A stretch of DNA of 64,000 bases from Sphingosinicella sp942492965 (GCA_942492965.1 OW818656.1:1550001-1614000), one strand, 5' to 3'. Shown: positions 37,210 through 46,590, numbered from the stretch's first letter. Program-made: numbers and translations. Notes: generated by a model from the letters alone, not told the origin.

Positions 37210-38141
37210 CTGCGCCCCGTCGTGCCCCCCGCCGCCGCCGTCCCCGCAGGCACTCTGCGTGCCCCGAGCGCGATGACGAGGCCGACGATGGTGAGCACCG
37301 CCCCCGCCACCGCAAGAGGCGTCCAGCGGTAGCTTTCCAGAAATGTCGAGATCGTCATCGCGATAAACGGGACGAGCACGTTCGTGTAACCAGCCCACGC
37401 CGGCCCGATGATGCGGATGACGTTGAAATAGAGTACGAAGGCAAGCGCCGAGGCAAAGGCCGCGAGGTAGAAGACGCCGCCGAGATAGACGGGCGTCCAT
37501 TCCACGACAGGCGGCCCGCTCGTCGCCCAGGCAGCGACCGCGTCGATGATCGTGCCATAGGCCATCGCAAACGCGAGCATTCCGAACATGTCATAGCTGC
37601 GTGCACGCACGGTCCCCTGCATCACGTTCGAAATCGAAGCGACGATGACGGCGCAGCCGGTGAGCGCGAGGCCGGTCATGAACGCGCCGCTCCATCCCGT
37701 CTCCGTCAGTTCCCGCTCGAACAGCAGCGCGACGCCGACGATGCCGAGCCCCGCGCCGATCATGAAGCGGCGGCTGATCGGCTGCTTCAGGAACAGCCAC
37801 GCGAACAGCGTGTTCGGCACCACCAGCAGCGCGAACACCACCGCGATCAACCCCGAGGTGACGCTGCGGCTCGCCTGGTAGACGAAGTTGAAATTGCCCG
37901 CGAATTGAAGGAGGCCGAGCAGAAGGAAAAATCCGTGCGCGGAGAGCGGGAAGCGCAGCGTCCGCCGCATGATGAGGCAGGCCCCGAACATCAGCAGGCT
38001 GGCCACGGCGAACCGGTAGGTGACGGACCATTGCGGCGGCACGACGCCAAGCTGCGTCTTGATTACATACCAGGTCGTCCCCCAGATCAGCGTGACCGCC
38101 GCGAACGGCAGGACGACGCGGGAAACGCTGGCGCGTGTCAC
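37206..38141 (-). CDS. EamA/RhaT family (DMT superfamily) transporter
   Basis: A 311-residue inner-membrane protein with ten predicted spans in two EamA repeats. Visible features are LIWGTTWYVIKTQLGVVPPQW at the first span and VVPNTLFAWLFLKQPISRRF ending repeat one, both typical. Members export amino acids or metabolites; the substrate is unknown. The GTG at 38141 overlaps the TGA of the threonine aldolase gene, so the start is fixed and the two are co-translated. Pairing with a threonine aldolase suggests amino acid or derivative export. Confidence 0.82.
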   Translation of the reverse strand: MTRASVSRVVLPFAAVTLIWGTTWYVIKTQLGVVPPQWSVTYRFAVASLLMFGACLIMRRTLRFPLSAHGFFLLLGLLQFAGNFNFVYQASRSVTSGLIAVVFALLVVPNTLFAWLFLKQPISRRFMIGAGLGIVGVALLFERELTETGWSGAFMTGLALTGCAVIVASISNVMQGTVRARSYDMFGMLAFAMAYGTIIDAVAAWATSGPPVVEWTPVYLGGVFYLAAFASALAFVLYFNVIRIIGPAWAGYTNVLVPFIAMTISTFLESYRWTPLAVAGAVLTIVGLVIALGARRVPAGTAAAGGTTGRS

Positions 38142-39142
38142 AGCCCGGCGAGTGCGGCGGCGAGCGCCTGCAAATGCGTCTCGGGCGTGTCCCACGCCGT
38201 CACCAGCCGGATCTCGCCCGGCGCCCAGTCAAAGAACTGGAAGCCTTTCTGGCGCAGCGCGGCGGAGTCCTCGGGCGAAGCGCGCACGAACACCTCGTTC
38301 GCCTCCACGGGATAGATAAGCCGGTCGCCCGCCGCCGCGCCGATACGCGATGCGGCAGCGTTCGCGGCGCGGGCGTTGCGTTCCCACGCGCCCGTTTCGA
38401 TCATGGCGAGCAGCTGCGCGGCGGCATAGCGCCCCTTCGAAGGCATCTGCCCCGCGCGCTTCTTCCGGTGCGGCAGCGTTTCGGCGAGCGCGGGGTCGAA
38501 CACCACGATCGCCTCCGTCGACATGCCGCCGTTCTTGATGAAGCCGAAGCTCAGCATATCGACGCCCGCGCGCCATGTGATGTCGGCGGGCGCGCAGCCG
38601 AGATGCACGAGCGCATTCGCAAAGCGCGCGCCGTCCATATGGAGCCGCCACCCCCGGCGTTTCGCTTCCTCGCCCAGCGCCGCGACCTCGGCGGGCGTGT
38701 AAACGCAGCCGTATTCGGTCGCCTGCGTCATCGAAAGCACGGAGGGGACCACCTGATGCACGTCGCCGCGCATCTCGGCCACCGCCGCGCGCACGCCCTC
38801 GACCGAGAGCTTGGCGGCGTCACCCTCGGCGAGGATCAGCGCTGCGCCGCCGCTGAAGAAGGCGGGCGCCCCAGCCTCGTCGACCTGGATATGCGCCTCG
38901 CGGTGGCAGACGATCGCACCCCACGGCGGCACCATCGCGGCAAGGCCGAGGCAGTTCGCCGCGGTTCCCGACCCCACGGCAAAGACGCGGCATTCGCGCC
39001 CGAAGAATTCGCCGAACACGCCATTCAGGCGCTGCGTCAGCGTATCGTTGTCATATGTCCCCTCGATGCCGCTGTTGGCGGCGAGGACGGCTTCGATCAC
39101 CTCGGGGCAGGCGGCAGCGGCGTTGTCGGAGACGAAATACAT
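38138..39142 (-). CDS. ltaE: low-specificity L-threonine aldolase
   Basis: A 334-residue PLP enzyme of fold type I that splits threonine or allo-threonine to glycine and acetaldehyde, and other beta-hydroxy amino acids. Lys203 in SFGFIKNGG is the cofactor lysine, Asp170 in HMDGARF pairs with the pyridine nitrogen, and FAVGSGTAANCLGL binds phosphate. Length is normal. It opens a two-gene unit with the EamA transporter. The start MYFVSDNAAAACPEV matches the family N-terminus. Confidence 0.9.
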   Translation of the reverse strand: MYFVSDNAAAACPEVIEAVLAANSGIEGTYDNDTLTQRLNGVFGEFFGRECRVFAVGSGTAANCLGLAAMVPPWGAIVCHREAHIQVDEAGAPAFFSGGAALILAEGDAAKLSVEGVRAAVAEMRGDVHQVVPSVLSMTQATEYGCVYTPAEVAALGEEAKRRGWRLHMDGARFANALVHLGCAPADITWRAGVDMLSFGFIKNGGMSTEAIVVFDPALAETLPHRKKRAGQMPSKGRYAAAQLLAMIETGAWERNARAANAAASRIGAAAGDRLIYPVEANEVFVRASPEDSAALRQKGFQFFDWAPGEIRLVTAWDTPETHLQALAAALAGL

Positions 39143-39285
39143 GCTCCGAGCGGCTAAGCCGCTCTTTGCGCTCGGTCAACACTGGCACTCCCCGGCCAGT
39201 CGATTATGGTCGCGTTCGGCAATCAAAAATGAAATAGAATATGAATTCAAAATTGAAATCTGGCGCTGACCAGAAAAGGAAAGCC

Positions 39286-40716
39286 ATGCTGAAACCGATC
39301 CTCGCCGCCGCACTCCTCGCCGCCACGCCCGCCTACGCCGAGACCAACACGGCGCTCGCCCGCATCGATGCCGACCGCGCAGCCAACGAAGCCGCCGCGA
39401 AGGCGATCTGGGGCTTTGCCGAGGTCGGCTATCAGGAAGCGCGCTCGTCCGCGCTGCTGCAGAAGCGGTTGAAGGACGCGGGCTTCGACGTGAAAGCCGG
39501 GGTCGCGAATGCCCCCACCGCCTTCACGGCGACCTGGACGAACGGTGCCGGCCCGGTGATCGGCATCATGGGCGAATACGATGCGCTGCCCGGCCTCAGC
39601 CAGACCGCCGACCCCGCCAAAACCATACGCACCGGTGCCTCCGCCGGGCACGGCTGCGGGCATCACCTGTTCGGCGTCGCCTCCGCCTCCGCCGCCATCG
39701 CGGTTCGGGACTGGATGAAGGCGACCGGCACGAAGGGCACGATCCGCTTCTACGGCACGCCCGCCGAGGAAGGCGGCGCGGGGAAGGTCTACATGGTGCG
39801 GGACGGCCTCTTCAACGATGTCGATATCGCGCTCCACTGGCATCCGGCCGCCGAAAACAGCGCCGATGTCGCGACCACGAACAGCAACAAGTCCGGCAAG
39901 TTCCGCTTCCACGGCATCTCCGCGCACGCCGCGGGCGCGCCCGAACGCGGCCGCTCGGCGCTCGACGGCGTCGAAGCCATGAACATGATGGCGAACATGA
40001 TGCACGAGCACATGCCCGAAAAGTCGCGGATGCATTATGTCATCACCGCGGGCGGCAATGCCCCGAACGTGGTGCCGGACTTCGCCGAATCCTTCTACTA
40101 CGTGCGCAACCCGGACGCCGAAGTGGTGCGCGAAACGTTCGAACGGCTGGTGAAAACCGCCGAAGGCGCCGCGCTCGGCACGGGCACCACGGTGGATTAC
40201 GAAGTGATCCACGGCGCGCTGCCGCTGCTCCCGAACCGCACACTGCAAACGCTCGTCCACGCGAAGCTCAGCGAAGTCGGCGGCGTGCTCTACACGACCG
40301 AGGACACCGCGTTCGCGCAGAAGATCATCCCGACGCTCGGGCAGACGAAGGCGAAGCTTTCAGACGCCGCCATCGTCGAACCGTTGAAGGAGGACCACGG
40401 CGCGGGCTCCACTGATGTGGGCGACGTGTCGTGGACGGTCCCCACCGCAGGCTTTTCCACCGCGACATGGGTGCCCGGCACCCCCGCGCACAGCTGGCAG
40501 GCGGTTGCCGCCGGCGGCACGGCGATCGGCATGAAGGGAATGCAGAACGCCGCCAAGGTGCTCGCGCTCACCGCGATCGACCTGTTCCAGAAACCCGAAC
40601 TGATCGCCGCAGCAAAAGCGGAGTTCGCAGAGCGCCGCGGCCCCGACTTCACCTACCGCTCCCTCGTCGGCGACCGCACCCCGCCCCTCGATTACCGCAA
40701 CGCACCGGGGAAGTAA
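39286..40716 (+). CDS. exported M20 family amidohydrolase (AbgB-like)
   Basis: A 476-residue metallohydrolase with a signal peptide (MLKPILAAALLAATPAYA). Zinc ligands are visible: the His in GHGCGHHLFG, Asp/Glu in GEYDALPG and PAEEGGAGK, and His of LHWHPA. It belongs to the amidohydrolase branch (aminobenzoyl-glutamate/indole-acetyl-amino-acid hydrolase type), which has a dimerisation insert with GISAHAAGAPERGRSA. Acts on an N-acyl amino acid or peptide, probably in the periplasm. AAAGGAAAG precedes ATG 39286; upstream codons are AT-rich and not conserved. Confidence 0.86.
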   Translation: MLKPILAAALLAATPAYAETNTALARIDADRAANEAAAKAIWGFAEVGYQEARSSALLQKRLKDAGFDVKAGVANAPTAFTATWTNGAGPVIGIMGEYDALPGLSQTADPAKTIRTGASAGHGCGHHLFGVASASAAIAVRDWMKATGTKGTIRFYGTPAEEGGAGKVYMVRDGLFNDVDIALHWHPAAENSADVATTNSNKSGKFRFHGISAHAAGAPERGRSALDGVEAMNMMANMMHEHMPEKSRMHYVITAGGNAPNVVPDFAESFYYVRNPDAEVVRETFERLVKTAEGAALGTGTTVDYEVIHGALPLLPNRTLQTLVHAKLSEVGGVLYTTEDTAFAQKIIPTLGQTKAKLSDAAIVEPLKEDHGAGSTDVGDVSWTVPTAGFSTATWVPGTPAHSWQAVAAGGTAIGMKGMQNAAKVLALTAIDLFQKPELIAAAKAEFAERRGPDFTYRSLVGDRTPPLDYRNAPGK

Positions 40717-40728
40717 GGAGCAAGAAAG

Positions 40729-40817
40729 CCCCTCCCTTCCAGGGAGGGGTTGGGGAGGGTCATCAGCACAGCGTTCGCCATCAACCCCCACCCAACCTCC
40801 CCCTTTCCAGGGGGAGG
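40729..40817. repeat. C/G-run double hairpin, dispersed intergenic repeat type
   Basis: Two hairpins: 40729-40749 (stem CCCCTCCC, loop TTCCA) and 40796-40817 (stem CCTCCCCC, loop TTTCCA), the second arranged as the inverse of the first, followed by a CCGC-GAA-GCGG stem at about 40833-40843. Such CCCCTCCC/GGGAGGGG intergenic repeats are frequent in alphaproteobacterial genomes. The rest of the gap 40717-40961 holds nothing recognisable. Confidence 0.7.
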
Positions 40818-40961
40818 AGATAGCGGGGCCAGCCGCGAAGCGGTGGGAGGGTGAGGGGAAAACACCTGATCCAACACCGCACCAGTCTACGGCAAACGCT
40901 GATGTCTTGCGTCAATTACCGTCGATTGCTGCAGGCACGGCGAAGTGCCAAAACACTCGTC

Positions 40962-41297
40962 ATGAAAAACGTCCAGATCATCAACAGTGCTATGAACGCC
41001 ACTTTCAGCGTGTTCCAGGCAACAGAGGAGGAGTTTGCGGCTATCTTCCCGGATGGGCGAGACATGGAACTGGTCGAAGACATGATCGAGCGGCTTGGCG
41101 AGGGGGCTGCGAGTTCCGTGCTGGGGCCACTCTGGAACCGCCCGATCCTGAAGCGTGATGCACTCGGAATCCATGGCACGCTCTTCTATGATAATGAGGA
41201 ACGGCGGGAATATATTCCTCGGTCAAAGCGCGAAATCGATTGGGACGACCTCTCAGTCAATCAAGCTCAGCGAGACCTGTTCGCCAAGCATAGATAA
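40962..41297 (+). CDS. hypothetical protein (111 aa)
   Basis: Unrecognised small soluble acidic protein. It has FSVFQATEEEFAAIFPDGRD, an ELVEDMIERLGEGAASSVLGPLWNRPI helix-rich region and DNEERREYIPRSKREIDWDDL. No membrane segment or signal. Base use is slightly AT-richer than neighbours. The ATG at 40962 is chosen because conservation-like composition begins there; ATGs at 40902 and an upstream frame from 40851 are possible, and none has a good ribosome-binding site. It converges on the EVE gene. Confidence 0.45.
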   Translation: MKNVQIINSAMNATFSVFQATEEEFAAIFPDGRDMELVEDMIERLGEGAASSVLGPLWNRPILKRDALGIHGTLFYDNEERREYIPRSKREIDWDDLSVNQAQRDLFAKHR

Positions 41298-41311
41298 ATT
41301 GTTCGCGCCGC

Positions 41312-41713
41312 CTAAACCCCGCCCATTCCCGAAATGATGCTCCACGCCGTCTCATCGATCGGCATCACTGAAAGCCGCGACTGGCGGATGAGCGCGAGGT
41401 CTTTCAGCCGTTCGTCCGCCTTCATCGCGGCGAGCGTCACCGGCGTCCGCAGCGGCTTCACGGCTTCGAGATCGACGAGGCCGGATTTGTCGTCATCGGG
41501 GTCTGGGTAGAATTCGCGCGCCACCTTCGTGATGCCCACGATCTCCTTGCCCTCCACCGAATGGTAGAAGAACACGAGGTCGCCCTTTTTCATGCCGCGC
41601 ATGTTGCCGAGCGCCTGCGCGTTGCGCACGCCGTTCCAGTGCGTGCGTTTCGCCTTCACCTGATCGTCCCAGCTCCACTTCGTGGGCTCGGTCTTCACCA
41701 GCCAATATGCCAT
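41312..41713 (-). CDS. EVE domain protein
   Basis: A 133-residue single-domain protein of the EVE family, PUA-like fold readers of modified bases in DNA or RNA. The hallmark start AYWLVKTEPTKWSWDDQ and WNGVRNAQALGNMRGMKKGDLVFFYHS are both present, as is the IVGITKVARE strand. In Alphaproteobacteria this protein is often a lone housekeeping gene next to metabolism genes rather than part of a defence island. It is the last gene of the leftward unit, starting two bases after maiA. Confidence 0.9.
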   Translation of the reverse strand: MAYWLVKTEPTKWSWDDQVKAKRTHWNGVRNAQALGNMRGMKKGDLVFFYHSVEGKEIVGITKVAREFYPDPDDDKSGLVDLEAVKPLRTPVTLAAMKADERLKDLALIRQSRLSVMPIDETAWSIISGMGGV

Positions 41714-41715
41714 GT

Positions 41716-42357
41716 TCAGCTATCCGCGTCCGGTTGCGCCTCGGGGCGAGCGTTAAGAAACGCGGGCAGTTTCATCAAGGCCTTGTCGATCTCGGTGAGC
41801 GAGGGAAATCGCGAAAGATCGGTGCGCAGGCGGCGCGCATTGTACATCTGCGGCGCGAGGCACACGTCGGCGAGCGTCACCTGATCGCCGAAAAGATACG
41901 GGCCGGGCGAGCCTTCCGCGATCTCCTCGAGCGGCTTGAAGCCTTCCTCGATCCAGTGGCGATACCAATCGTCGATCGCGTCCTGCTCCTGTCCCATCTG
42001 GTTCTTGAGATATTTGAGCACGCGCAGATTATCGATCGGGTGGATATCGCACGCGATGATCTGCGCGGCCGCGCGGATGCGCGCGCGCTTTACCGGATCG
42101 GCATCGAGCAGCGGCGGCTCCGGATAGGTCTCGTCGAGATATTCGAGGATCGCGAGGCTCTGGTTGAGCCCGACGTCGCCGTCGATGAAATAGGGCACGA
42201 AGCCCTGCGGGTTCAGCAGCTTGAAGCCGACGCCGCCCTGCGCGCCCGTGCGCAGGTCGATGCCCTTCTGTTCGTAGTCGAGCCCCTTGAGGCCGAGCGC
42301 GATGCGCACCCGGTAGGATGCCGACGAGCGCCAGTATCCATAAAGCACGCGCGACAT
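41716..42357 (-). CDS. maiA: maleylacetoacetate isomerase (zeta-class GST)
   Basis: A 213-residue glutathione-dependent isomerase that turns maleylacetoacetate into fumarylacetoacetate in tyrosine breakdown. The zeta-class motif YWRSSASYRVRIAL (SSCSYRVRIAL-like, with Ala for Cys) is at 8-21, and NPQGFVPYF and QSLAILEYLDETYPEPPLL are typical. The usual active-site motif is SSCxWRVRIAL; here Cys is Ala, as in some bacterial members. No other tyrosine genes are close. It starts 11 bases after fadD and precedes EVE. Confidence 0.85.
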   Translation of the reverse strand: MSRVLYGYWRSSASYRVRIALGLKGLDYEQKGIDLRTGAQGGVGFKLLNPQGFVPYFIDGDVGLNQSLAILEYLDETYPEPPLLDADPVKRARIRAAAQIIACDIHPIDNLRVLKYLKNQMGQEQDAIDDWYRHWIEEGFKPLEEIAEGSPGPYLFGDQVTLADVCLAPQMYNARRLRTDLSRFPSLTEIDKALMKLPAFLNARPEAQPDADS

Positions 42358-42368
42358 GTTCGCCCCTT

Positions 42369-44060
42369 TCAGCTTGCCGTTCGGGCTGCTTCGTAGCGGG
42401 CGCGTTCCTCGGCGACCAGTTCCTTTCTGGAAAGCTTGCCGATCATCGTCTTGGGCAGGCTGTCGCGGATTTCGACGCCGACCGCGCGCTCGTGCTTGCC
42501 GACGTGCGCGTTCAGGTAATCGAGCAGCGCCGCATCCGTCACGTCCGCGCCGGGCATCAGCGTCACGAACGCCTTCGGCCGCTCGCCGAGGTAAGCGTCG
42601 GGCACGCCGATCACGAGCGCCTCCTTCACCGCCCCGTGCTTGTAAAGCACGGCTTCGAGCTGGCTCGGGAACGCCTTGAAGCCGCCGACGACGATCATGT
42701 CCTTCAGCCGGTCGACGACATACACGTAACCGTCCGCGTCGATGTAGCCGACATCGCCCGTGCGCAGCCGCCCGTCCACGAACGCTTCGGCCGTCGCCGC
42801 GTCCTTCTTCCAGTAGCCGCGCATGATCTGCGGGCCAGCGACCGTGATCTCGCCGGGTTCGCCTTCCGGCGGCGGCTTCGAAGGGTCGTCCTTGTCGACG
42901 ATGACGATGCGCGTACCGGGCAGCGGCTGCCCGATCGAGCCGGGTTTGCCGCCGGTTTCGTAGGGGTTCACCGAAACCACGCCCGAGCTTTCGGTGAGCC
43001 CGTAGCCCTCCACCAGCTTCGCCTGCGTCATCGCTTCGAACCGGGCCTTGAGCTCCGCGGCCATCGGCGCGCCGCCCGAAATGCACGCGCGGATCGAGGT
43101 GAGGTCGTATTTGGCGATCTTCGGGCTGTCGAGAAACGCCTGGTACATCGTCGGCACGCCCGGCAGCGCGGTGATGCGGCGGCGCTGGATCGTCTTCAGC
43201 GCAAGAGCCAGCTCGAACTTCGGCAGCAGCACCATCTCGCCGCCGCGCAGGACGGTGCGGTTGAGCACGCACGTGTTCGCGAACACATGGAACAGCGGCA
43301 GCGCGCCGAGGATGCGGTCCTCGATATCCGGCTCCGGGTCGATCGCCTGCACCTGCTGCGCGTTCATCGAAAGGTTCGCGTGCGTGAGGATGGCGCCCTT
43401 CGGCGTTCCCGTGGTGCCGCCCGTATATTGCAGCAGCGCGATGTCGCCGTAGACGTCGATCTCGGGCGCGTCCTCCAGCCCGTCGTTTTCGAGCAGGCTG
43501 GAGAAGTGGATATGCCGCAGGTCCGCCTTCACCTTCGAGCGCTCGCGGCCTTTGAACACGCGGTAGAGCAGCGCCTTGCCGGCGGGCAGCACGTCGGCGA
43601 GCGAGCCGACGACAAGACAGCGCAGCCGCGAGCTTTCCAGCACCTCGGCGATCGTCGGGTAAAGCTGCGCGACATCGAGGCAGACCATGATGTCCGTCTC
43701 GCTGTCCGCCACCTGATGGCGAAGCTCGTCGGCCGTGTAGAGCGGCGAGAAGTTCACCACCGTGCCGCCCGCCTTCATGATCGCATAGTAAGCGATAACG
43801 TATTGCGGGCAGTTCGGCAGGAACAGCCCGACCTTGATGCCCCTCCGCACGCCGAGAATCTGGAATCCGCGCGCCGCCTTGTTCACCGCGTCCGCGATCT
43901 CGGCATAGGTATAGATGCGCCCGAGAAAATCGATGCAGGATGCATCCGGCGTGCGCGCGGCGGCGTCCTCCAGAATCCGGTGGACCGGCATCGGCTCCAG
44001 CGTCAGATCCCAAGGCACCGGATGACCGTAGTTCCGCATCCAGTCCGCGCCGCCCGGCAT
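42369..44060 (-). CDS. fadD: long-chain-fatty-acid--CoA ligase
   Basis: A 563-residue adenylate-forming enzyme that activates long-chain fatty acids for beta-oxidation or lipid synthesis. Motifs: YTGGTTGTPKGA (P-loop) around 215, EGYGLTESSGV, GYWKKDAATAEAFVDGRLRTGDVGY with the catalytic Asp, and DRLKDMIVVGG with the FACS signature; the catalytic Lys is in PKTMIGKLSRK. Complete. It lies between a HAD hydrolase and maiA in a leftward unit and fits the two acyl-CoA dehydrogenases at 51-54 kb metabolically. Confidence 0.93.
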   Translation of the reverse strand: MPGGADWMRNYGHPVPWDLTLEPMPVHRILEDAAARTPDASCIDFLGRIYTYAEIADAVNKAARGFQILGVRRGIKVGLFLPNCPQYVIAYYAIMKAGGTVVNFSPLYTADELRHQVADSETDIMVCLDVAQLYPTIAEVLESSRLRCLVVGSLADVLPAGKALLYRVFKGRERSKVKADLRHIHFSSLLENDGLEDAPEIDVYGDIALLQYTGGTTGTPKGAILTHANLSMNAQQVQAIDPEPDIEDRILGALPLFHVFANTCVLNRTVLRGGEMVLLPKFELALALKTIQRRRITALPGVPTMYQAFLDSPKIAKYDLTSIRACISGGAPMAAELKARFEAMTQAKLVEGYGLTESSGVVSVNPYETGGKPGSIGQPLPGTRIVIVDKDDPSKPPPEGEPGEITVAGPQIMRGYWKKDAATAEAFVDGRLRTGDVGYIDADGYVYVVDRLKDMIVVGGFKAFPSQLEAVLYKHGAVKEALVIGVPDAYLGERPKAFVTLMPGADVTDAALLDYLNAHVGKHERAVGVEIRDSLPKTMIGKLSRKELVAEERARYEAARTAS

Positions 44061-44089
44061 CTGTTCCTCCCGCAGTCGATTTTCGGCGA

Positions 44090-44776
44090 TTATAGCGCCG
44101 GTGTCTGAACTTTCGCTGAAAATCCGGGCAGTTCAACGCCCGTGAGGCGCGAAAGCTCGGCGAGTGCCTGTGCTTCGCTCGTCACCTTGATCGCCGCCAT
44201 GCCCATCGCGGCGGCGGGCTTGCAGTTGATGCCGAGGTCGTCGAGGTACACGCACGCCTCCGGCGCCACGCCCAGCGCGTCGCACATCATGCGGTAGATG
44301 CGGGGATCGGGCTTGCGCACGCCGACCTTCGCGCTTTCGATCACATGTTCGAACCGCGCGAGGATCGCTTCGACGGCGCGCGCCTTCTCGGGATCCGCGC
44401 TCATCCCCGCCCCGCGCCCGACCTTGGCGTTGTTGGTGATGCAGCCGATGCGTATGCCCGCCGCCGTCAGCGTATCAAGCGCCGCGACCATCGCCGGGCG
44501 AATATCGCCTGCGAGCAGGCTCAGCACATCGCGCCCCGCGATCTCATACCCCATCGCCGCGGCCTCTTCGGCGAACAGCGCATCGAAGGTGTCTGCGTCG
44601 ATCTCGCTGCGCTCCAGCCGCGCCCAGGCGTTTCGGTCCGGGTCCGCCGCGTTGATCCGCCGGATACTATCCCGCGGCAAACCCCGGGACGCTTCGTATC
44701 GGTTGAAGGCCTCGAACGGTGAAGACGTGATGACTCCGCCGAAGTCCCACAGAACCGCCGCGATCTCAGGCCGCAC
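44090..44776 (-). CDS. HAD-IA family hydrolase
   Basis: A 228-residue haloacid-dehalogenase-type phosphatase. Motif I is present as LWDFGGVITSS, where the first nucleophile Asp is kept (the second position is Gly, as in YihX-like and epoxide-hydrolase-N-terminal-like HADs), motif II in CITNNAK, Lys in GVRKPDPRIY and motif IV in YLDDLGINC. Substrate unknown. GTG 44776 is used because it overlaps the end of the MBL gene (stop at 44766); an ATG at 44806 lies further inside that gene. Confidence 0.8.
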   Translation of the reverse strand: MRPEIAAVLWDFGGVITSSPFEAFNRYEASRGLPRDSIRRINAADPDRNAWARLERSEIDADTFDALFAEEAAAMGYEIAGRDVLSLLAGDIRPAMVAALDTLTAAGIRIGCITNNAKVGRGAGMSADPEKARAVEAILARFEHVIESAKVGVRKPDPRIYRMMCDALGVAPEACVYLDDLGINCKPAAAMGMAAIKVTSEAQALAELSRLTGVELPGFSAKVQTPAL

Positions 44777-45860
44777 GATACCAGTCCACCCCGTCCGTCC
44801 GCGCACGCACGGCCCGGCCGCGACGCTCCAGATAATGCAGGTGCGCCAGCGTCTCGCCCGTCGCCATCATGATCTCGTCGCCGGCCACCGGACGGCGGAA
44901 CAGCACGCCGAAACAATCGTGGGCGCGCTTCGGCGCCGCGATGAACGCCTCTAGCGCATCGAGCTTCTGATGATGATCGGCCTCAAGCTGGTTGAGCCTT
45001 GCGTGCAGCCCCCGGAACGGCTCGTTGTGCGCAGGCAGCACGTAAAGTTCGTGATCGAGCGCGCGCAGCTTCTCGATACTCGCAAGCCAGTCGCCGAGCG
45101 GATCGGCCTCGGGCTCGGTCGAATAGACCGAAACGTTGGAGGTAATGCGCGGCAGCACCTGGTCGCCCGCGATCATCAGCCCGTCTTCGTCGGCGACGAG
45201 GCAGGCGTGCTCGGGCGTATGACCGCGCCCCACGACGATACGCCACGCCCGCCCGCCGATGCGCAGCACGTCACCGTCAGCGATCCGGATGAAGCTCGAT
45301 GGCAGGCGCGAGACGGCGCGGGAAAAGCGCCCCCAGCCGCGACTGCGAAAACTTTCCAGCACCGCATCCGGCCATCCGGCGGCGCGGTAGAAATCAACAG
45401 CCTGCGCCGGCGGCGCATCGGCGATGTCGAGCGTCAGCATCCGCGCCATCAGATATTCGGTACGCGCCATCACAAGCGGTGCACCGCTCTTGTAGGCCAG
45501 CCAGCCCGCAAGCCCGAGATGATCCGGGTGATAGTGCGTGACGATGACGCGCGTGACCGGCTTCCCCGCCAGCGGCCCGGCGAAGAGCTCGCGCCATACG
45601 CCTTTGCCGGCCTCCGTGTTGAGGCCCGTGTCGACGATCGCCCAGCCGTCGCCGTCGTCCAGCACCCAGAGGTTGATGTGGTCGAGGCTCATCGGCAGCG
45701 GCATCCGCAGCCAGAACACGCCCGGCGCGATCTCGTGCAATTTGCCCGCAGCCGGCACCCAGCGACCAAGCGGGTAGAAGAGCCCGCGCCGCTCCTCGCC
45801 CTCGTCGGGCGGAAGCGCGTGGTCCGCGAGCGATGCGTCGCCGATGGGTTCAGTCGTCAT
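44766..45860 (-). CDS. MBL-fold metallohydrolase
   Basis: A 364-residue metallo-beta-lactamase-fold hydrolase. THYHPDHLG gives His109, His111, Asp113 and His114; GRGHTPEHACL and AGDQVL supply further metal ligands. A helical C-terminal region with HNEPFRGLHARLNQLEADHHQKL resembles the winged-helix part of LACTB2-like enzymes. Substrate unknown, possibly an acyl-thioester or RNA. It opens, after trcR, the leftward unit with HAD, fadD, maiA and EVE; 51 bases separate it from trcR. Confidence 0.82.
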   Translation of the reverse strand: MTTEPIGDASLADHALPPDEGEERRGLFYPLGRWVPAAGKLHEIAPGVFWLRMPLPMSLDHINLWVLDDGDGWAIVDTGLNTEAGKGVWRELFAGPLAGKPVTRVIVTHYHPDHLGLAGWLAYKSGAPLVMARTEYLMARMLTLDIADAPPAQAVDFYRAAGWPDAVLESFRSRGWGRFSRAVSRLPSSFIRIADGDVLRIGGRAWRIVVGRGHTPEHACLVADEDGLMIAGDQVLPRITSNVSVYSTEPEADPLGDWLASIEKLRALDHELYVLPAHNEPFRGLHARLNQLEADHHQKLDALEAFIAAPKRAHDCFGVLFRRPVAGDEIMMATGETLAHLHYLERRGRAVRARTDGVDWYRAA

Positions 45861-45911
45861 GACCGCACCGGCTTAGGCCCCGCGGCACGCCGCATCGACC
45901 TCCCGGAAACG

Positions 45912-46559
45912 TCAGCCCTGATCGGCTTCGTCCAGCGCTTCCTGCGCGGCGCGGGCCGCTTCGGCGCGCTCCTTGCGCAGCTCCTCCAGAAGTTCGTCGC
46001 GGTCGTGATCGAACGTCATGTCGACGCGCTCGATACCCGCCTTCTTCGCCGCCACCGCGACGAGCGCGTCGAGTTCGCGCTGCGAGCACAGGCCGAGCGT
46101 CACCGGATCCTTCGGCGTGATGTTCTGGATGTTCCAGTGCGTCTTGTCGCGGATCGCGGAGATCGTCGTCTTCGTCGTGCCGATGATGCGCGAAATCTGC
46201 GCGTCGGTGATCTCCGGGTGGTTGCGCACGATCCAGGCGATACCGTCCGGCTTGTCCTGCCGCTTCGATACCGGCGTGTAGCGCGGCCCCTTGGTGCGGC
46301 GCTGCTGCTCCGGCCCCTTCTGCAGCACCAGGCTGTGCGCGGGGTTCGCCTGCCCCTTGTCGAGCTCAGCCTGCGTCAGGTCGCCGGCGCGGATCGGGTC
46401 GCGCGGGATATGCTTTGCAGAGGCTGTCTCGTCGGCGATCGCCTGCACTTCAAGCACATGAAGCCCGCAGAAATCTGCAATCTGCGAGAAGGTGAGCGCC
46501 GTGTTGTCGACCAGCCATGCAGCGGTCGCGTGCGGCATCAGCGGATAGTTCTGGGCCAT
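45912..46559 (-). CDS. trcR: cell-cycle transcriptional regulator TrcR (DUF1013)
   Basis: A 215-residue protein of the DUF1013/TrcR family, conserved in Alphaproteobacteria and described as a cell-cycle regulator that associates with RNA polymerase. Family blocks are visible: MPHATAAWLVDNTALTFSQI, FCGLHVLEVQAIADE, IAWIVRNHPEITDAQISRIIGTTKTTI and RDKTHWN. It contains HTH-like helices. The start MAQNYPLMPH at 46559 is the family start; the open frame upstream crosses a terminator hairpin. It is probably the first gene of the leftward unit ending with EVE. Confidence 0.92.
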   Translation of the reverse strand: MAQNYPLMPHATAAWLVDNTALTFSQIADFCGLHVLEVQAIADETASAKHIPRDPIRAGDLTQAELDKGQANPAHSLVLQKGPEQQRRTKGPRYTPVSKRQDKPDGIAWIVRNHPEITDAQISRIIGTTKTTISAIRDKTHWNIQNITPKDPVTLGLCSQRELDALVAVAAKKAGIERVDMTFDHDRDELLEELRKERAEAARAAQEALDEADQG

Positions 46560-46590
46560 GGCGAATGCGCCTCTTCTCGAAAGAGCGAAA

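Noticed and set aside
41312..41713. EVE protein as part of a defence island
   Set aside because: Neighbours are metabolic (maiA, fadD, MBL, HAD) and no restriction or toxin genes adjoin it.
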